Origin: Woeseiaceae bacterium
Lineage (GTDB): Bacteria; Pseudomonadota; Gammaproteobacteria; Steroidobacterales; Woeseiaceae
DNA: 64,000 nucleotides
Direction of reading: 5' to 3'
Assembly: GCA_028822065.1 (NCBI GenBank)
Contig: JAPKEL010000008.1
Location: 1-64,000 of the forward strand
Shown here: piece by piece, positions 1-10,423 of the stretch
Layout: each line of letters starts with the position of its first letter
Numbering within the stretch: the stretch's first letter is position 1
Notes under the pieces: generated by a model
What the model saw: the letters and a program-made list of their open reading frames with translations, nothing else
Database searches by the model: none
What the model was told of the DNA's origin: nothing
Position numbers and translations under genes: made by a program

Positions 1-1403
1 TTTGATACTAAGTATAAAAAAACCGAAGGTTTAAAAGACGAATAATTTCCAAACCAACCAAAGGGTAAGGTTGATGGATAATTAATAGCATTTAAATCTC
101 CAGTAGCAATCATTTTTCTATCAAACGAGGCAAACTGCATGGGATAATAGAGGCTGTTCCTTACCAGAACCATGTTGTTTTCAAAATCTATGATTACATA
201 CTGGCCGTCCGTCCCTATAGCCGAATGAATCTTATTGGCTGATGGAAACATAGTTCCGTCGTCCTGTTGTACAGAAGCAAGCGTCCAGAATGCCAGCCCA
301 TAACTGTAATTTGATCCGTCTTCTTCAACCACGGAATCAACAATTATATTTTTAATTTTTTCGATATAAGAGGAAGAGACAATTTGCTCATCACCCCACA
401 AGCCCATATTGAGAATCAACTGGCCAAATTTAGCAAAATCTCTAGCTGTGGCATCTAAACAGCAATAGGCTAAATAATTACCGTTTGATTGGCCATTTAT
501 CTCATTGTCTCTCCACCAGTAACCCTCAAACCCAATTTTGGAGAAAAGATTAATGTCTGCATAAGACTGAAGATTTCTGCCTGTTACTCTAAATAATAGT
601 TCGCCAAGAACTTGCGTATCACAGTTACTATAAAGCAAGTATCCCTTTTCCCATGTTTGTTCATCAACATACCAAGTTTGATACCAGGGCTGCATAATGC
701 CAGTTTCAGCAATGGTTCTGTTGATGCATGCATCTAACTGATTATCAACTGGGACTAAATTTCCTCCATACCCGCTTGGAGACACGCATGTTTCAAGTTC
801 ATAATCTGGGCGAGAACCACCCGAACATAATGGCGGCAACCCGGATCTCATGTCTAAGAGATTTCTTATGGTGACCTGATCTCTATCATCATTAGACCAC
901 TCTGTAATATAAGTTGATACGCTTTCATCAACTGATTCGATGTAGCCTTGATCAATGGCTATGCCAATTAAAATACTGATAAATGATTTTGCGATTGACC
1001 AAGAGGTTGTAAGGCTATACCGATCCCTATTAATAAAAGCATCTTGAAATTCTATTGGAAACACTTCTCCATACTCCAAATAAGAAGTGATAGATTGATT
1101 CCAAGAGTCCAATTCGTTCGCCGCAAGATCTCTATATTTTTCATAAATTAGTTTCTCATCCTTTATGATGATGACTGCTTGTGTATATGTTTCATCTGCA
1201 AGCGCATAAGCAAAAGCATTCTCAATAAGAGCAGGATCAATTCCAACGCTTGCCGGAGTTGCCTCTTCCCATATTAAATCTGTGTATAGAGCGTTCTTTT
1301 TCTCGTTGTTCGTTAATATTTGATTAACTGATGAATTATCACTGCAGGACGTAAATAAGAAAGTAAAAAAACAAATCAAGCTAACAACACTTTTGTCTCT
1401 CAC
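1..1403 (-). CDS. Serine hydrolase, beta-lactamase/PBP family lipoprotein (partial, C-terminus beyond window)
   Basis: My own reverse-strand translation stays open from a GTG at 1403, directly after an in-frame TAA, to the left edge, giving at least 467 residues. The N-terminus is a hydrophobic signal ending in a lipobox-like LFTSC, so a lipoprotein is likely. The serine beta-lactamase fold is indicated by an SxxK motif (SIAKS, about residue 134), a Tyr-x-Asn motif (YSN) and a C-terminal GTDGQ segment in the KTG position. This pattern fits class C-like esterases, the 6-aminohexanoate-dimer hydrolase group and PBP4-like hydrolases; the substrate cannot be read from the sequence. It is divergent from the patatin gene with only 65 bp between the start codons. 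Confidence 0.8.
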   Translation of the reverse strand, partial: MRDKSVVSLICFFTFLFTSCSDNSSVNQILTNNEKKNALYTDLIWEEATPASVGIDPALIENAFAYALADETYTQAVIIIKDEKLIYEKYRDLAANELDSWNQSITSYLEYGEVFPIEFQDAFINRDRYSLTTSWSIAKSFISILIGIAIDQGYIESVDESVSTYITEWSNDDRDQVTIRNLLDMRSGLPPLCSGGSRPDYELETCVSPSGYGGNLVPVDNQLDACINRTIAETGIMQPWYQTWYVDEQTWEKGYLLYSNCDTQVLGELLFRVTGRNLQSYADINLFSKIGFEGYWWRDNEINGQSNGNYLAYCCLDATARDFAKFGQLILNMGLWGDEQIVSSSYIEKIKNIIVDSVVEEDGSNYSYGLAFWTLASVQQDDGTMFPSANKIHSAIGTDGQYVIIDFENNMVLVRNSLYYPMQFASFDRKMIATGDLNAINYPSTLPFGWFGNYSSFKPSVFLYLVS

Positions 1404-1429
1404 TTAATAATCTCTCTCATATAAATAAG

Positions 1430-1457
1430 TTGGTTTCCTATAAACGTAACCTATAAT
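1430..1457 (+). promoter_or_regulatory. Candidate sigma-70 promoter of the patatin gene
   Basis: TTGGTT (1430-1435), a 16-bp spacer and a perfect TATAAT (1452-1457). The start codon is at 1469, so a transcript starting about 7 bp after the -10 box would have a leader of only about 5 nt. No Shine-Dalgarno sequence is visible. Confidence 0.45.
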
Positions 1458-1468
1458 ACTCTATAGAT

Positions 1469-2677
1469 ATGAGAAATGAGAAGAGTAAAATAAAGAAAGG
1501 ACTGGTATTGCCAGGGGGTGGTGCCAGAGGCGCTTATCAAGTAGGCGTCTTGAAAGCAATTGCATCGTTACTACCTGAAAGCTCATTAAATCCATTTCCA
1601 ATCATCAGTGGCACATCAGCTGGCGCGGTAAATGCATCGTTAATCGCAGCTAATGCAGAATCATTCAATAAAGCTGTAACCAAATTGGATAATGTTTGGG
1701 GTAATTTTAAGAGTAAACAAGTATATAAAACAGACAATATAACTATGCTAAAAAGTAGTATACATTGGCTAATTTCAATTGTTATGGGCGGTTATCCTTT
1801 TGGGACTCCAAAATCACTTCTTGATAATTCGCCATTACAAGAGCTTCTAGAGAAGCATATTAATTTTTCTAATATTCAGAAAAATATTGATGCTGATTTT
1901 CTAAAAGCTATTGCAATAACTGCCGCAGGGTATTCATCGGAGTGCTCTACATCTTTTTTTCAGTCTGCAGATACCATTAATGAGTGGTCTCGTACAAGAC
2001 GAAGGGGATTTCAATGCAATTTAACTATCGAGCATCTTATGGGCAGTCTTGCAATCCCAATGATATTTCCTCAAGTAAAAATTAATAATGAATATTTTGG
2101 TGACGGTGCAATGCGCCAAGCAACCCCTCTGAGCACAGCAATTCATTTAGGTGCGGATCGAATCCTAGTTATAGGGGTACGTAATCAAAAGCTTGAATCG
2201 ATAAACAAAAATATACAAGCAGGCTATCCGTCTTTTGCTGATATAGCTGGCTACATGCTAGATACATTATTTATGGATGGATTATATTCTGATCTTGAGA
2301 GATTAATTAGAATTAATCAATTGATTGATGCCGGTCATACCGGTTATTTGGAAAATTCTACCCATAAAATTCGTGCAATTGACACCATGATTATTAACCC
2401 TACACAAAGTTTAACTGATATTGCTCAGGAGTGTCGTCTGGCAATGCCAAGATCGATAAGAATTATTTTGAGAGGGATTGGTGGTAAAAATAAAAGCGGT
2501 GCTGGTCGATTGGTTAGTTTTTTATTATTTGAAAAGCAATATACAAAAAGATTGATTGAACTTGGTTATAATGATGCGATGGCAGTGAAAGGGCATTTAT
2601 TAAATTTTATTAATGGCGAAGAAGTGCCTAGATTGATTGCTCCTGAATGGATTACAACTGATTTAAAAATTAATTAG
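1469..2677 (+). CDS. Patatin-like phospholipase
   Basis: Patatin-family Ser-Asp dyad acyl hydrolase of 402 residues. The oxyanion loop GGGARGAYQVG is at residues 16-26, the nucleophile elbow GTSAG at 48-52 (Ser50), and the catalytic Asp lies in a DGA motif at about residue 212. The family hydrolyses acyl esters of phospholipids or other lipids; bacterial members are either cytosolic or secreted. No signal peptide is seen, so a cytoplasmic or membrane-associated enzyme is inferred. The roughly 190-residue C-terminal part after the DGA motif is typical of the bacterial patatin/RssA-like group. It is divergent from the serine-hydrolase lipoprotein and convergent with mgtE, so probably monocistronic. 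Confidence 0.88.
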   Translation: MRNEKSKIKKGLVLPGGGARGAYQVGVLKAIASLLPESSLNPFPIISGTSAGAVNASLIAANAESFNKAVTKLDNVWGNFKSKQVYKTDNITMLKSSIHWLISIVMGGYPFGTPKSLLDNSPLQELLEKHINFSNIQKNIDADFLKAIAITAAGYSSECSTSFFQSADTINEWSRTRRRGFQCNLTIEHLMGSLAIPMIFPQVKINNEYFGDGAMRQATPLSTAIHLGADRILVIGVRNQKLESINKNIQAGYPSFADIAGYMLDTLFMDGLYSDLERLIRINQLIDAGHTGYLENSTHKIRAIDTMIINPTQSLTDIAQECRLAMPRSIRIILRGIGGKNKSGAGRLVSFLLFEKQYTKRLIELGYNDAMAVKGHLLNFINGEEVPRLIAPEWITTDLKIN

Positions 2678-2693
2678 AATCAATTACTTTAAG

Positions 2694-4040
2694 TTAGAGT
2701 AAAAAAATTGCACCTAATCCAAGGAACGAAATATAACCCACAACATCTGTAATAGTTGTCAGTATGACGCCGCCTGCTAGTGCAGGATCTATATTCAATC
2801 TCTTTAGCATTAGAGGTATGCCAAAACCCGCTAATGCAGCCATAATTAAATTAATTGTCATTGCACCGGCTATCACTAACCCTAAAAGCCATTCACTGAA
2901 CCAGAGATACGTCAAGCTACCGACTACCATGGCCCATAAAATCCCATTTAATATCCCAACAAGAACTTCTTTTCTAAAAATTCCTTTTGTATTGGTTTTA
3001 TCGAGATGTCCAAGAGCAATTGCTCGAGTCATGATAGTTAAGGACTGGGTACCTGCAACGCCTCCCATGCTAGGGACAATAGGCATTAAAACTGCAAGTA
3101 AAACAATCTTATCCAGCGTTGTTTGAAATATATCTACAACAGAAGCAGCAAGGAAAGCAGTAGCTAAATTAACACCCAGCCAGATGGCTCTTCTTTTAGC
3201 GCTTTTTGTAGCAGGAGAAAACATATCGTCTTCTTCATCTAGACCAGCGGCGCTCATTAATGAATGTTCCGCCTCATCTCTTATTACATCAACCACATCA
3301 TCAATGGTAATTCGGCCTAAAAGTTTTTCATCATCATCAATAACTGGCGCTGATAATAGATCTCGATTTTCGAACTCTCTGACAACTTTGTCTGAGGGTG
3401 TTTTGGCTAAGATTGGCATGATTTTTTTTGACATGATCTCAGAAACAGGTTTTCCTGGATCCTCTGTGACAAGGCTAGAGAGAAGCAGTGCTCCTTTGTA
3501 TACATTATTTCTATTCACTACAAAAATTGAGTCAGTACCTGTTGGAATGGTTTTTTGATTACGTAAATAGGTTAATACTACCTCTACGGTTACATCTGGC
3601 CTGACGGTTATAATGTCAATATTCATGAGCCCGCCGGCACTATCTTCATCGTATGCCAGTACTTGTGTTAATCTTTCTCGATCTTGATGATCGAGAGAAC
3701 GAATTACCTCTTGTGTTAGTGTTTCAGGTAAGTCAGCAACTAGGTCGGCTAAGTCATCCAGTGCCATTCCTTCAATGGCTGAGATTAGTTCATTCGCTTC
3801 CATTCCTTCGATCAATCCATCGCGAACTTCGTCGGCAACCTCTACTACTACATCACCTTTATTTTTTAATTCAATCATCTCCCATATTATGGCTCGTTCC
3901 TTTAATGGTAGAGACTCAATAAGTCTTGCTAATTCTGAAGGAAGTAGGTTATTGATTAGGTTTCTTGCCCCTAACATCCTGCCACTTTCTAAACGATTCT
4001 TTAGGTTATCTAGATTTGAAATTTTCTCTGTAGCATTCAT
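2694..4040 (-). CDS. mgtE: Magnesium transporter MgtE
   Basis: Mg2+ channel of the MgtE family, 448 residues, the usual length. The architecture is complete: an acidic N-terminal helical domain (about 1-130) ending in a YDEDSAGGLM motif, a CBS pair (about 135-255) that senses Mg2+ in known members, and a membrane domain of about five helices (about 280-448) containing the conserved PSMGGVAGTQ segment of the pore. It starts 5 bp after the lptB stop on the same strand, so it is probably transcribed with the lpt genes. In many gammaproteobacteria the gene after lptB is rpoN; mgtE in that place is a local difference. Confidence 0.93.
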   Translation of the reverse strand: MNATEKISNLDNLKNRLESGRMLGARNLINNLLPSELARLIESLPLKERAIIWEMIELKNKGDVVVEVADEVRDGLIEGMEANELISAIEGMALDDLADLVADLPETLTQEVIRSLDHQDRERLTQVLAYDEDSAGGLMNIDIITVRPDVTVEVVLTYLRNQKTIPTGTDSIFVVNRNNVYKGALLLSSLVTEDPGKPVSEIMSKKIMPILAKTPSDKVVREFENRDLLSAPVIDDDEKLLGRITIDDVVDVIRDEAEHSLMSAAGLDEEDDMFSPATKSAKRRAIWLGVNLATAFLAASVVDIFQTTLDKIVLLAVLMPIVPSMGGVAGTQSLTIMTRAIALGHLDKTNTKGIFRKEVLVGILNGILWAMVVGSLTYLWFSEWLLGLVIAGAMTINLIMAALAGFGIPLMLKRLNIDPALAGGVILTTITDVVGYISFLGLGAIFLL

Positions 4041-4045
4041 TTCTG

Positions 4046-4771
4046 CTAAAGCCTAAAGTCTTGGCCAAGGTAGACTTCTTTAACATATTCATTTGCTAGA
4101 ATTTCTTCTGGGGTTCCAGATGCTATTAGATTCCCTTCATTTAATATATTTGCTTGCTGACAGATACCTAGTGTTTCTCTTACATTATGATCTGTTATTA
4201 AAACGCCAATTCCTCTATTTTTGAGGTGCTTTATAATACGCTGGATATCTAAAACTGAAATTGGATCAACGCCAGCAAAAGGCTCGTCCAAAAGAATAAA
4301 ACGAGGGTTTGCAGCTAAAGCTCTAGCAATTTCGACCCTTCTTCTTTCTCCGCCTGATAAATTTATTCCCGCACTTTTCCTTACGTGATTAATATGAAGT
4401 TCTTCTAGTAATTGGTCTAATTCTTGTTCTCTTTCTAATTGAGATAAATCATTTCGATACTCAAGTATCGCTAATATATTTTCTTCTACAGTTAATTTTC
4501 GGAAAATAGAGGCTTCTTGAGGCAGATAGCCAAGTCCAAGCTTCGATCTCCGATGCATGGTCAATTCTGTTATATTTTCTTCATCTAAATATATAGATCC
4601 TTGATCGGCTTTTACTAGTCCTACTATGATGTAGAACGCTGTTGTTTTTCCAGCGCCATTTGGGCCGAGCAAGCCAACAACCTCTCCGCTACGAATTTCC
4701 ATTGAAATATTTTTAACAACATCCAGAAGTTTATAGCTTTTTGAGATATTTTTTATTTTTAAAATACTCAT
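4046..4771 (-). CDS. lptB: LPS export ABC transporter ATPase LptB
   Basis: Cytoplasmic ATPase that drives LPS extraction from the inner membrane with LptF and LptG. It has 241 residues, full length. The Walker A motif GPNGAGKTT is at 36-44, followed by a Q-loop (LPQEAS), the signature LSGGERRR, Walker B with FILLDEP, and the switch His in LITDHN. The C-terminal YLGQDFRL is typical of LptB. It lies 7 bp after lptA, completing the kdsD-kdsC-lptC-lptA-lptB order known from other gammaproteobacteria. LptF, LptG and LptD are not in the window. Confidence 0.97.
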   Translation of the reverse strand: MSILKIKNISKSYKLLDVVKNISMEIRSGEVVGLLGPNGAGKTTAFYIIVGLVKADQGSIYLDEENITELTMHRRSKLGLGYLPQEASIFRKLTVEENILAILEYRNDLSQLEREQELDQLLEELHINHVRKSAGINLSGGERRRVEIARALAANPRFILLDEPFAGVDPISVLDIQRIIKHLKNRGIGVLITDHNVRETLGICQQANILNEGNLIASGTPEEILANEYVKEVYLGQDFRL

Positions 4772-4778
4772 TTCAGTC

Positions 4779-5450
4779 CTATTGCTCTATTCCATTACTG
4801 TCAATTTGAGTTTGGTTCTTTTTCTCACTGAGAGCAACTCTTGGCGTGTAAGTTATTTTTACTTTCGGACTATCTTGACTATTTGATTGAGCTTGTATTG
4901 TTTGTTTCTTTAAATTATAAACAAGATAGTCACTAGATATCTGATTACCATCTTCCATTATGCTTACTTTTCCAGAAAAATCGATCATAGCAGCATCAAA
5001 GTCATAATCGATACGATCAGCAGTAGCTAAGGTTATCTGTGCCTTCTCTTGGCGTTGAAACTCTATTGTTGCCTGACGTTGTGAGCTTCCAGAAATCTTC
5101 GCAATCTTTATTTGGTGCCCCTTGAATTCAAGATAGGTTGAATCAGCATTAATCTTTCCGTTACTTAAAATTATTTTAACATTACCCATGAACTGCCATA
5201 CGCTATTCTCAAAATCCAACTTACTCGCTTGACCTGAATCTGCAGTAATACTTATGTCACCTTGGCTTAAATTGAGTTTATTGAACGTTAGAATCGATTC
5301 ATCACCTTCATAATCAGTTGATTCTGCATCAATAGTAATCGGTAATTTTGTGATATTTATCTGCGCTAAAGCTGGAGATGAAATAAAGAATATAAAGAAT
5401 AAATTCCTTATCAATTGAGAAATATTTTTTATATGTTGAAATCGGATCAT
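4779..5450 (-). CDS. lptA: LPS transport periplasmic protein LptA
   Basis: Periplasmic OstA-fold protein that bridges LptC and LptD. It has 223 residues with a signal peptide ending in SSPALA-Q at about residue 29. The mature part shows the family pattern of short beta repeats ([35 protein letters not shown]), expected for the beta-jellyroll that carries LPS. The length is near that of other gammaproteobacterial LptA proteins with an extended tail; the last 20 residues are polar and probably disordered. A purine-rich GAAAGAAAG precedes the ATG. It sits between lptC and lptB, which supports the call more strongly than sequence alone for this divergent family. Confidence 0.9.
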   Translation of the reverse strand: MIRFQHIKNISQLIRNLFFIFFISSPALAQINITKLPITIDAESTDYEGDESILTFNKLNLSQGDISITADSGQASKLDFENSVWQFMGNVKIILSNGKINADSTYLEFKGHQIKIAKISGSSQRQATIEFQRQEKAQITLATADRIDYDFDAAMIDFSGKVSIMEDGNQISSDYLVYNLKKQTIQAQSNSQDSPKVKITYTPRVALSEKKNQTQIDSNGIEQ

Positions 5451-5482
5451 CTTTCTTTCACTTGATAAAGGATTTATTTTAA

Positions 5483-6058
5483 CTATAAGAGAACTGAAGG
5501 AAGAAAAGTACCATTTATTTGTGATTGAAGCTCAAGTTTATCTTTGTTTAATGTTGCTAGCATACCAATGGCTGTGAGGTTGTGATCACCTAATTTAATT
5601 GTAACTTGGCTATCTGTTTTAACTATATAATTACTTGGATCAAGTTCTAATTCATCGGAATATATAATTGTTTCATCCGTTAATGATTTTCCGCTTTTTG
5701 CGATTACATTGCCCTTAAGAATAAGAAATTCATTCTCGCTATACTTGCTGGCAATATCTGAGGTTAATGACCAAGAGACTTTTGACTCTGGCGTATAAGT
5801 TATTTTTACATTATAAAATTTGATTAAATCTTTCGATTCCTGTTCAGCATAATCGGCCTCAAGGGTAAATAGATATATTCCAGATTTAGCGGTATTTAAT
5901 ATTTTTGTTGAGTTCAAGTAAAATCTATTTTCAACAGACTTATTTAAGCTTTGCTTGGTGATGCTTTTTTTTTCGAAGGACTGAGAAGCAATAAAGCTCA
6001 AAAGAGCAAAAATGCTAAGCAATAATAAACCTATATTTTTATTTAAATTAAATTGCAT
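5483..6058 (-). CDS. lptC: LPS export protein LptC
   Basis: Bitopic inner-membrane protein that passes LPS from the LptB2FG transporter to LptA. I place the start at the internal ATG at 6058 (MQFNLNK), because the longer frame from 6118 would overlap kdsC by 50 bp and add no conserved residues. This gives 191 residues, the usual LptC length. A single N-terminal membrane helix (about 9-27) is followed by a periplasmic OstA-like domain with repeated beta-strand segments. It starts 10 bp after kdsC and is followed by lptA after 32 bp, in the conserved order. Confidence 0.88.
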   Translation of the reverse strand: MQFNLNKNIGLLLLSIFALLSFIASQSFEKKSITKQSLNKSVENRFYLNSTKILNTAKSGIYLFTLEADYAEQESKDLIKFYNVKITYTPESKVSWSLTSDIASKYSENEFLILKGNVIAKSGKSLTDETIIYSDELELDPSNYIVKTDSQVTIKLGDHNLTAIGMLATLNKDKLELQSQINGTFLPSVLL

Positions 6059-6068
6059 TTTTATAACT

Positions 6069-6551
6069 CTATTGCTTGAGAAGTAAATCAGTAATTTCTC
6101 TGATTGCTCCTGAGCCACCTGTATTTTTAGTTATATATTTTGCTATTTGTTTAACTTCAGATCTTGCGTTAGCTACAGCAATAGGCAATCCAACAACTTT
6201 CAAAATTTTGACATCAGGAATATCATCACCGACAAACGCAGATTCCATCGCCCTGATTGAATATTTTTTTAATAAAGCTTGAAAAGTTGCTTCTTTATTT
6301 TTGCAGCCGAGATATACATCTTCAATGCTCAATTCTTTCATACGCATTGATACGGCTTGGGATTTTCTTCCGCTTATTACAGCTACCTTGATGCCAACTT
6401 CAAGGATTTGGCGAATTCCATGACCATCCTGAGTATGAAAAGCTTTTGATTCTACTCCGGCATCACTGATGTATATCCGACCATCAGTAAATACACCATC
6501 AACATCGAAGGCAATTAATTTAATATTCTTGAATAAATTTTCCATAATCAT
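6069..6551 (-). CDS. kdsC: 3-deoxy-D-manno-octulosonate 8-phosphate phosphatase KdsC
   Basis: HAD-superfamily phosphatase that releases Kdo from Kdo-8-phosphate for the LPS inner core. It has 160 residues, slightly shorter than the E. coli enzyme. The nucleophile motif FDVDGVFTDG is at 14-23, motif II is in VISGR, and motif IV is GDDIPD. No cap domain is present, as expected for the tetrameric C0 type. Its ATG overlaps the kdsD stop by four bases (ATGA), indicating coupled translation. A second in-frame ATG two codons in is an alternative start. Confidence 0.95.
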   Translation of the reverse strand: MIMENLFKNIKLIAFDVDGVFTDGRIYISDAGVESKAFHTQDGHGIRQILEVGIKVAVISGRKSQAVSMRMKELSIEDVYLGCKNKEATFQALLKKYSIRAMESAFVGDDIPDVKILKVVGLPIAVANARSEVKQIAKYITKNTGGSGAIREITDLLLKQ

Positions 6552-7540
6552 ATAGACCGAACAATCCCAGCTTGTAATAAATCATGAATATTAAGTGCTC
6601 CGAGCAATATTTGATTTTTATCCGTAATCAATAAATGAGTTATTTTATGTTGCTTTAATAGTTTCATTGAATCAATGGCCAGCATATTGTTTGCTGCAGT
6701 TTTATATTTTTTGCTCATTACTTCACTCATAGGAGTTCTATGAACATCTATTTTTGAATCAAGGGATCTTCTTAAGTCCCCATCCGTAAAAATACCAAGA
6801 ACACGATTATCATTATCAATGATAGCCACCATACCTAAGTTCTTTTGTGAAATTTCAATTAAACCTTTGCTTAGCATTTGGGAGGGTTTAATGGTTGGAA
6901 TCTTATCTCCTGTATGCATTATATCAGAGACTTTTAAAAGTAAGCGTTTACCCAATGATCCGCTTGGATGTGATTTAGCAAAATCTTCAGAGGAAAAATT
7001 CCGGCATTCTGTAAGTGTTGCTGCAAGTGCATCTCCCACTGCAAGACTGGCAGTTGTGCTAGCAGTTGGAGCTAGATTTAAAGGGCACGCTTCTTTTTCA
7101 ATTTCAACTAATATATGTGAATCCGATGCTTTTGCAAGAGTAGATTTGGGGTCACCAGTGATTGAGATTAGCTTTAAGTTCATTTTTTTCAATGAAGGTA
7201 AAATACTTATCAATTCTTGAGTTTCACCTGAGTATGACATGGCCAATATTATATCTGTTGGAGATATCATGCCGAGATCGCCATGACTTGCATCAGCAGC
7301 GTTAATAAAAAATGATGATGTTCCTGTGCTTGATAGTGTAGCTGAAATTTTTCGGGCAATATGCCCGGATTTTCCTATGCCAATGGTAATTAATTTACCT
7401 TTTGACCTCAATATAAGGTCGCAAGCGTCAGAGAAAGATTCATTTAATAAATCTGCTACATTTTTAATCGCGTCTGATTCAATATACATAACTTCTCTAG
7501 CGAGCGAGAGAATTTCTTGGCTTGTCATTTTGTTGTTCAT
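6548..7540 (-). CDS. kdsD: D-arabinose 5-phosphate isomerase KdsD (KpsF family)
   Basis: Interconverts ribulose-5-phosphate and arabinose-5-phosphate, the first committed input to Kdo synthesis. It has 330 residues with a SIS sugar-isomerase domain (about 40-175, with GIGKSG and SYSGET phosphosugar motifs), then two CBS domains (about 205-330). I prefer the ATG at 7540 over the GTG at 7546, because AAGG lies five bases before the ATG but touches the GTG. It overlaps kdsC by four bases. The conserved block with kdsC and lptCAB argues for the housekeeping KdsD rather than a capsule KpsF. Confidence 0.95.
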   Translation of the reverse strand: MNNKMTSQEILSLAREVMYIESDAIKNVADLLNESFSDACDLILRSKGKLITIGIGKSGHIARKISATLSSTGTSSFFINAADASHGDLGMISPTDIILAMSYSGETQELISILPSLKKMNLKLISITGDPKSTLAKASDSHILVEIEKEACPLNLAPTASTTASLAVGDALAATLTECRNFSSEDFAKSHPSGSLGKRLLLKVSDIMHTGDKIPTIKPSQMLSKGLIEISQKNLGMVAIIDNDNRVLGIFTDGDLRRSLDSKIDVHRTPMSEVMSKKYKTAANNMLAIDSMKLLKQHKITHLLITDKNQILLGALNIHDLLQAGIVRSI

Positions 7541-7571
7541 ACGCACCTTGGAATTTAAAACAATCTTTATT

Positions 7572-8528
7572 TTAGGATTGAAAGATTACATAAACTATGT
7601 AGGTACAAAATATCGTCAACAAAGTAAATCCTTCATATTGCTTGATAATCTTATTTTTCCTAAAAGTTATTATAAAGATTGAAAGAGTCAAACTTAGCAT
7701 AATCAGGTAGTGAACGGATAGAATATTCTCAGGCAATTTGGTTGGTGAAATTGCTGTTGCTACACCAATAACAGCAAGTAGATTAAAAATATTTGATCCA
7801 ATGATATTTCCAACAGCGAGACCATACTCACCTTTAAGAGCGCTAGTAATAGATACAGTTAGCTCTGGAAGACTAGTACCGATAGCTACCAAGGTAATAC
7901 CAATTATGGCTTCAGAAATTCCTAATGTTTGTGCAATTTTAACAGCATTATTCACTATCATATCTGCACCTAAAAATAACAACATTAATCCTAAAACTAA
8001 AAGAAGTGTTGCTTTTGTTGTAGTAAAAGCTTTGTAGTTTTGTTTTGATAGATCATCTTCAGCGGAATTTTCTATTGATAATTTTAAACTATATTTAATT
8101 AACCAAATCATAACTAAAATAAAACCACCTAAAATTAACCTTCCTTCATTAATGGTTATGGCATTATCCAGAAAAGGCAAAATCATAAATAGAGAAATTA
8201 GAAGTAAAAGTATTATTAAATTTCTATAAATCTTTGAAGCCATTGATATTGGCTTTATTAGTGCCATACTTCCTAAAACAAGACCTATATTTGCTGTATT
8301 TGATCCAATTGCATTTCCTACAGCTAAGCCTGATTCGCCACCTAATGCAGCCACTACTGAGACTAATATTTCAGGTGCTGAGGTAGCGAAAGCAACCACT
8401 GTGAGGCCTATTACTATTATTGGAATCTTCATATTTTGCGCAAATGAAGCGGCCCCATCAACAAAATAATTTGACCCAATGATTAGGATCAGTATCCCAA
8501 TTGCCAGTAATGTAAGATCAATAAGCAT
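7572..8528 (-). CDS. yrbG: Sodium/calcium exchanger, YrbG-like (CaCA family)
   Basis: Inner-membrane cation antiporter of 318 residues with about ten hydrophobic helices. The two inverted alpha-repeats typical of the CaCA family are clear: GNAIGSNTANIGLVLGS in the first half and GNIIGSNIFNLLAVIG in the second, together with the paired APEILVS and LPELTVS motifs that carry the ion-binding acidic residues. It lies directly before kdsD on the same strand, as yrbG does in E. coli. The exchanged ion is inferred from the family. The gene is the first of the seven-gene leftward operon; its start faces ibaG across 148 bp. Confidence 0.92.
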   Translation of the reverse strand: MLIDLTLLAIGILILIIGSNYFVDGAASFAQNMKIPIIVIGLTVVAFATSAPEILVSVVAALGGESGLAVGNAIGSNTANIGLVLGSMALIKPISMASKIYRNLIILLLLISLFMILPFLDNAITINEGRLILGGFILVMIWLIKYSLKLSIENSAEDDLSKQNYKAFTTTKATLLLVLGLMLLFLGADMIVNNAVKIAQTLGISEAIIGITLVAIGTSLPELTVSITSALKGEYGLAVGNIIGSNIFNLLAVIGVATAISPTKLPENILSVHYLIMLSLTLSIFIITFRKNKIIKQYEGFTLLTIFCTYIVYVIFQS

Positions 8529-8676
8529 AAATTATATTTTTTTTATTAAAGTTATATTTATTGTTAGTTTGAATTAGAATTTAACGCAATAATACATAAT
8601 ATCTATATTTTGTGTAGTTGTGTTGTTTTGTTATTATTTTAGATATTAAAAAAACTATTTTTTAGGATACTTGACT

Positions 8677-10180
<1,504 letters not shown>

Positions 10181-10423
10181 AAATATATTTCTATATGTAT
10201 ATGCTCTAGCCAATTGTCATAATCACCGTGTATAATATCGATATTAATGACCACTATTGCGCATTTACGATAATATTAAATTAATAATAACCTTAACTAC
10301 GAATTAAAAAAGCCAAATTTAAATCAATTTTTATTGACTAAATTAATTGAAATATGTGCTTATAGCTACAGGTTAAAATATTAAGAAATAAACTTTTTGA
10401 TTGGATCAATGGAGCAAGATTAA
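10181..10423. other. Intergenic region murA-petA
   Basis: 243 bp, strongly AT-rich, with no open frame worth calling. A TTGACT at 10334-10339 and a TGCTTATAG extended -10-like element at 10357-10365 could belong to the petABC promoter, but the spacing of 20 bp is too long to be convincing. The rplM-rpsI genes that often lie upstream of petABC in gammaproteobacteria are not here. Confidence 0.4.

Noticed and set aside
3184-4056. Plus-strand frames opposite mgtE
   Set aside because: They are antisense to a well-supported transporter gene, and they lack ribosome sites and family features.
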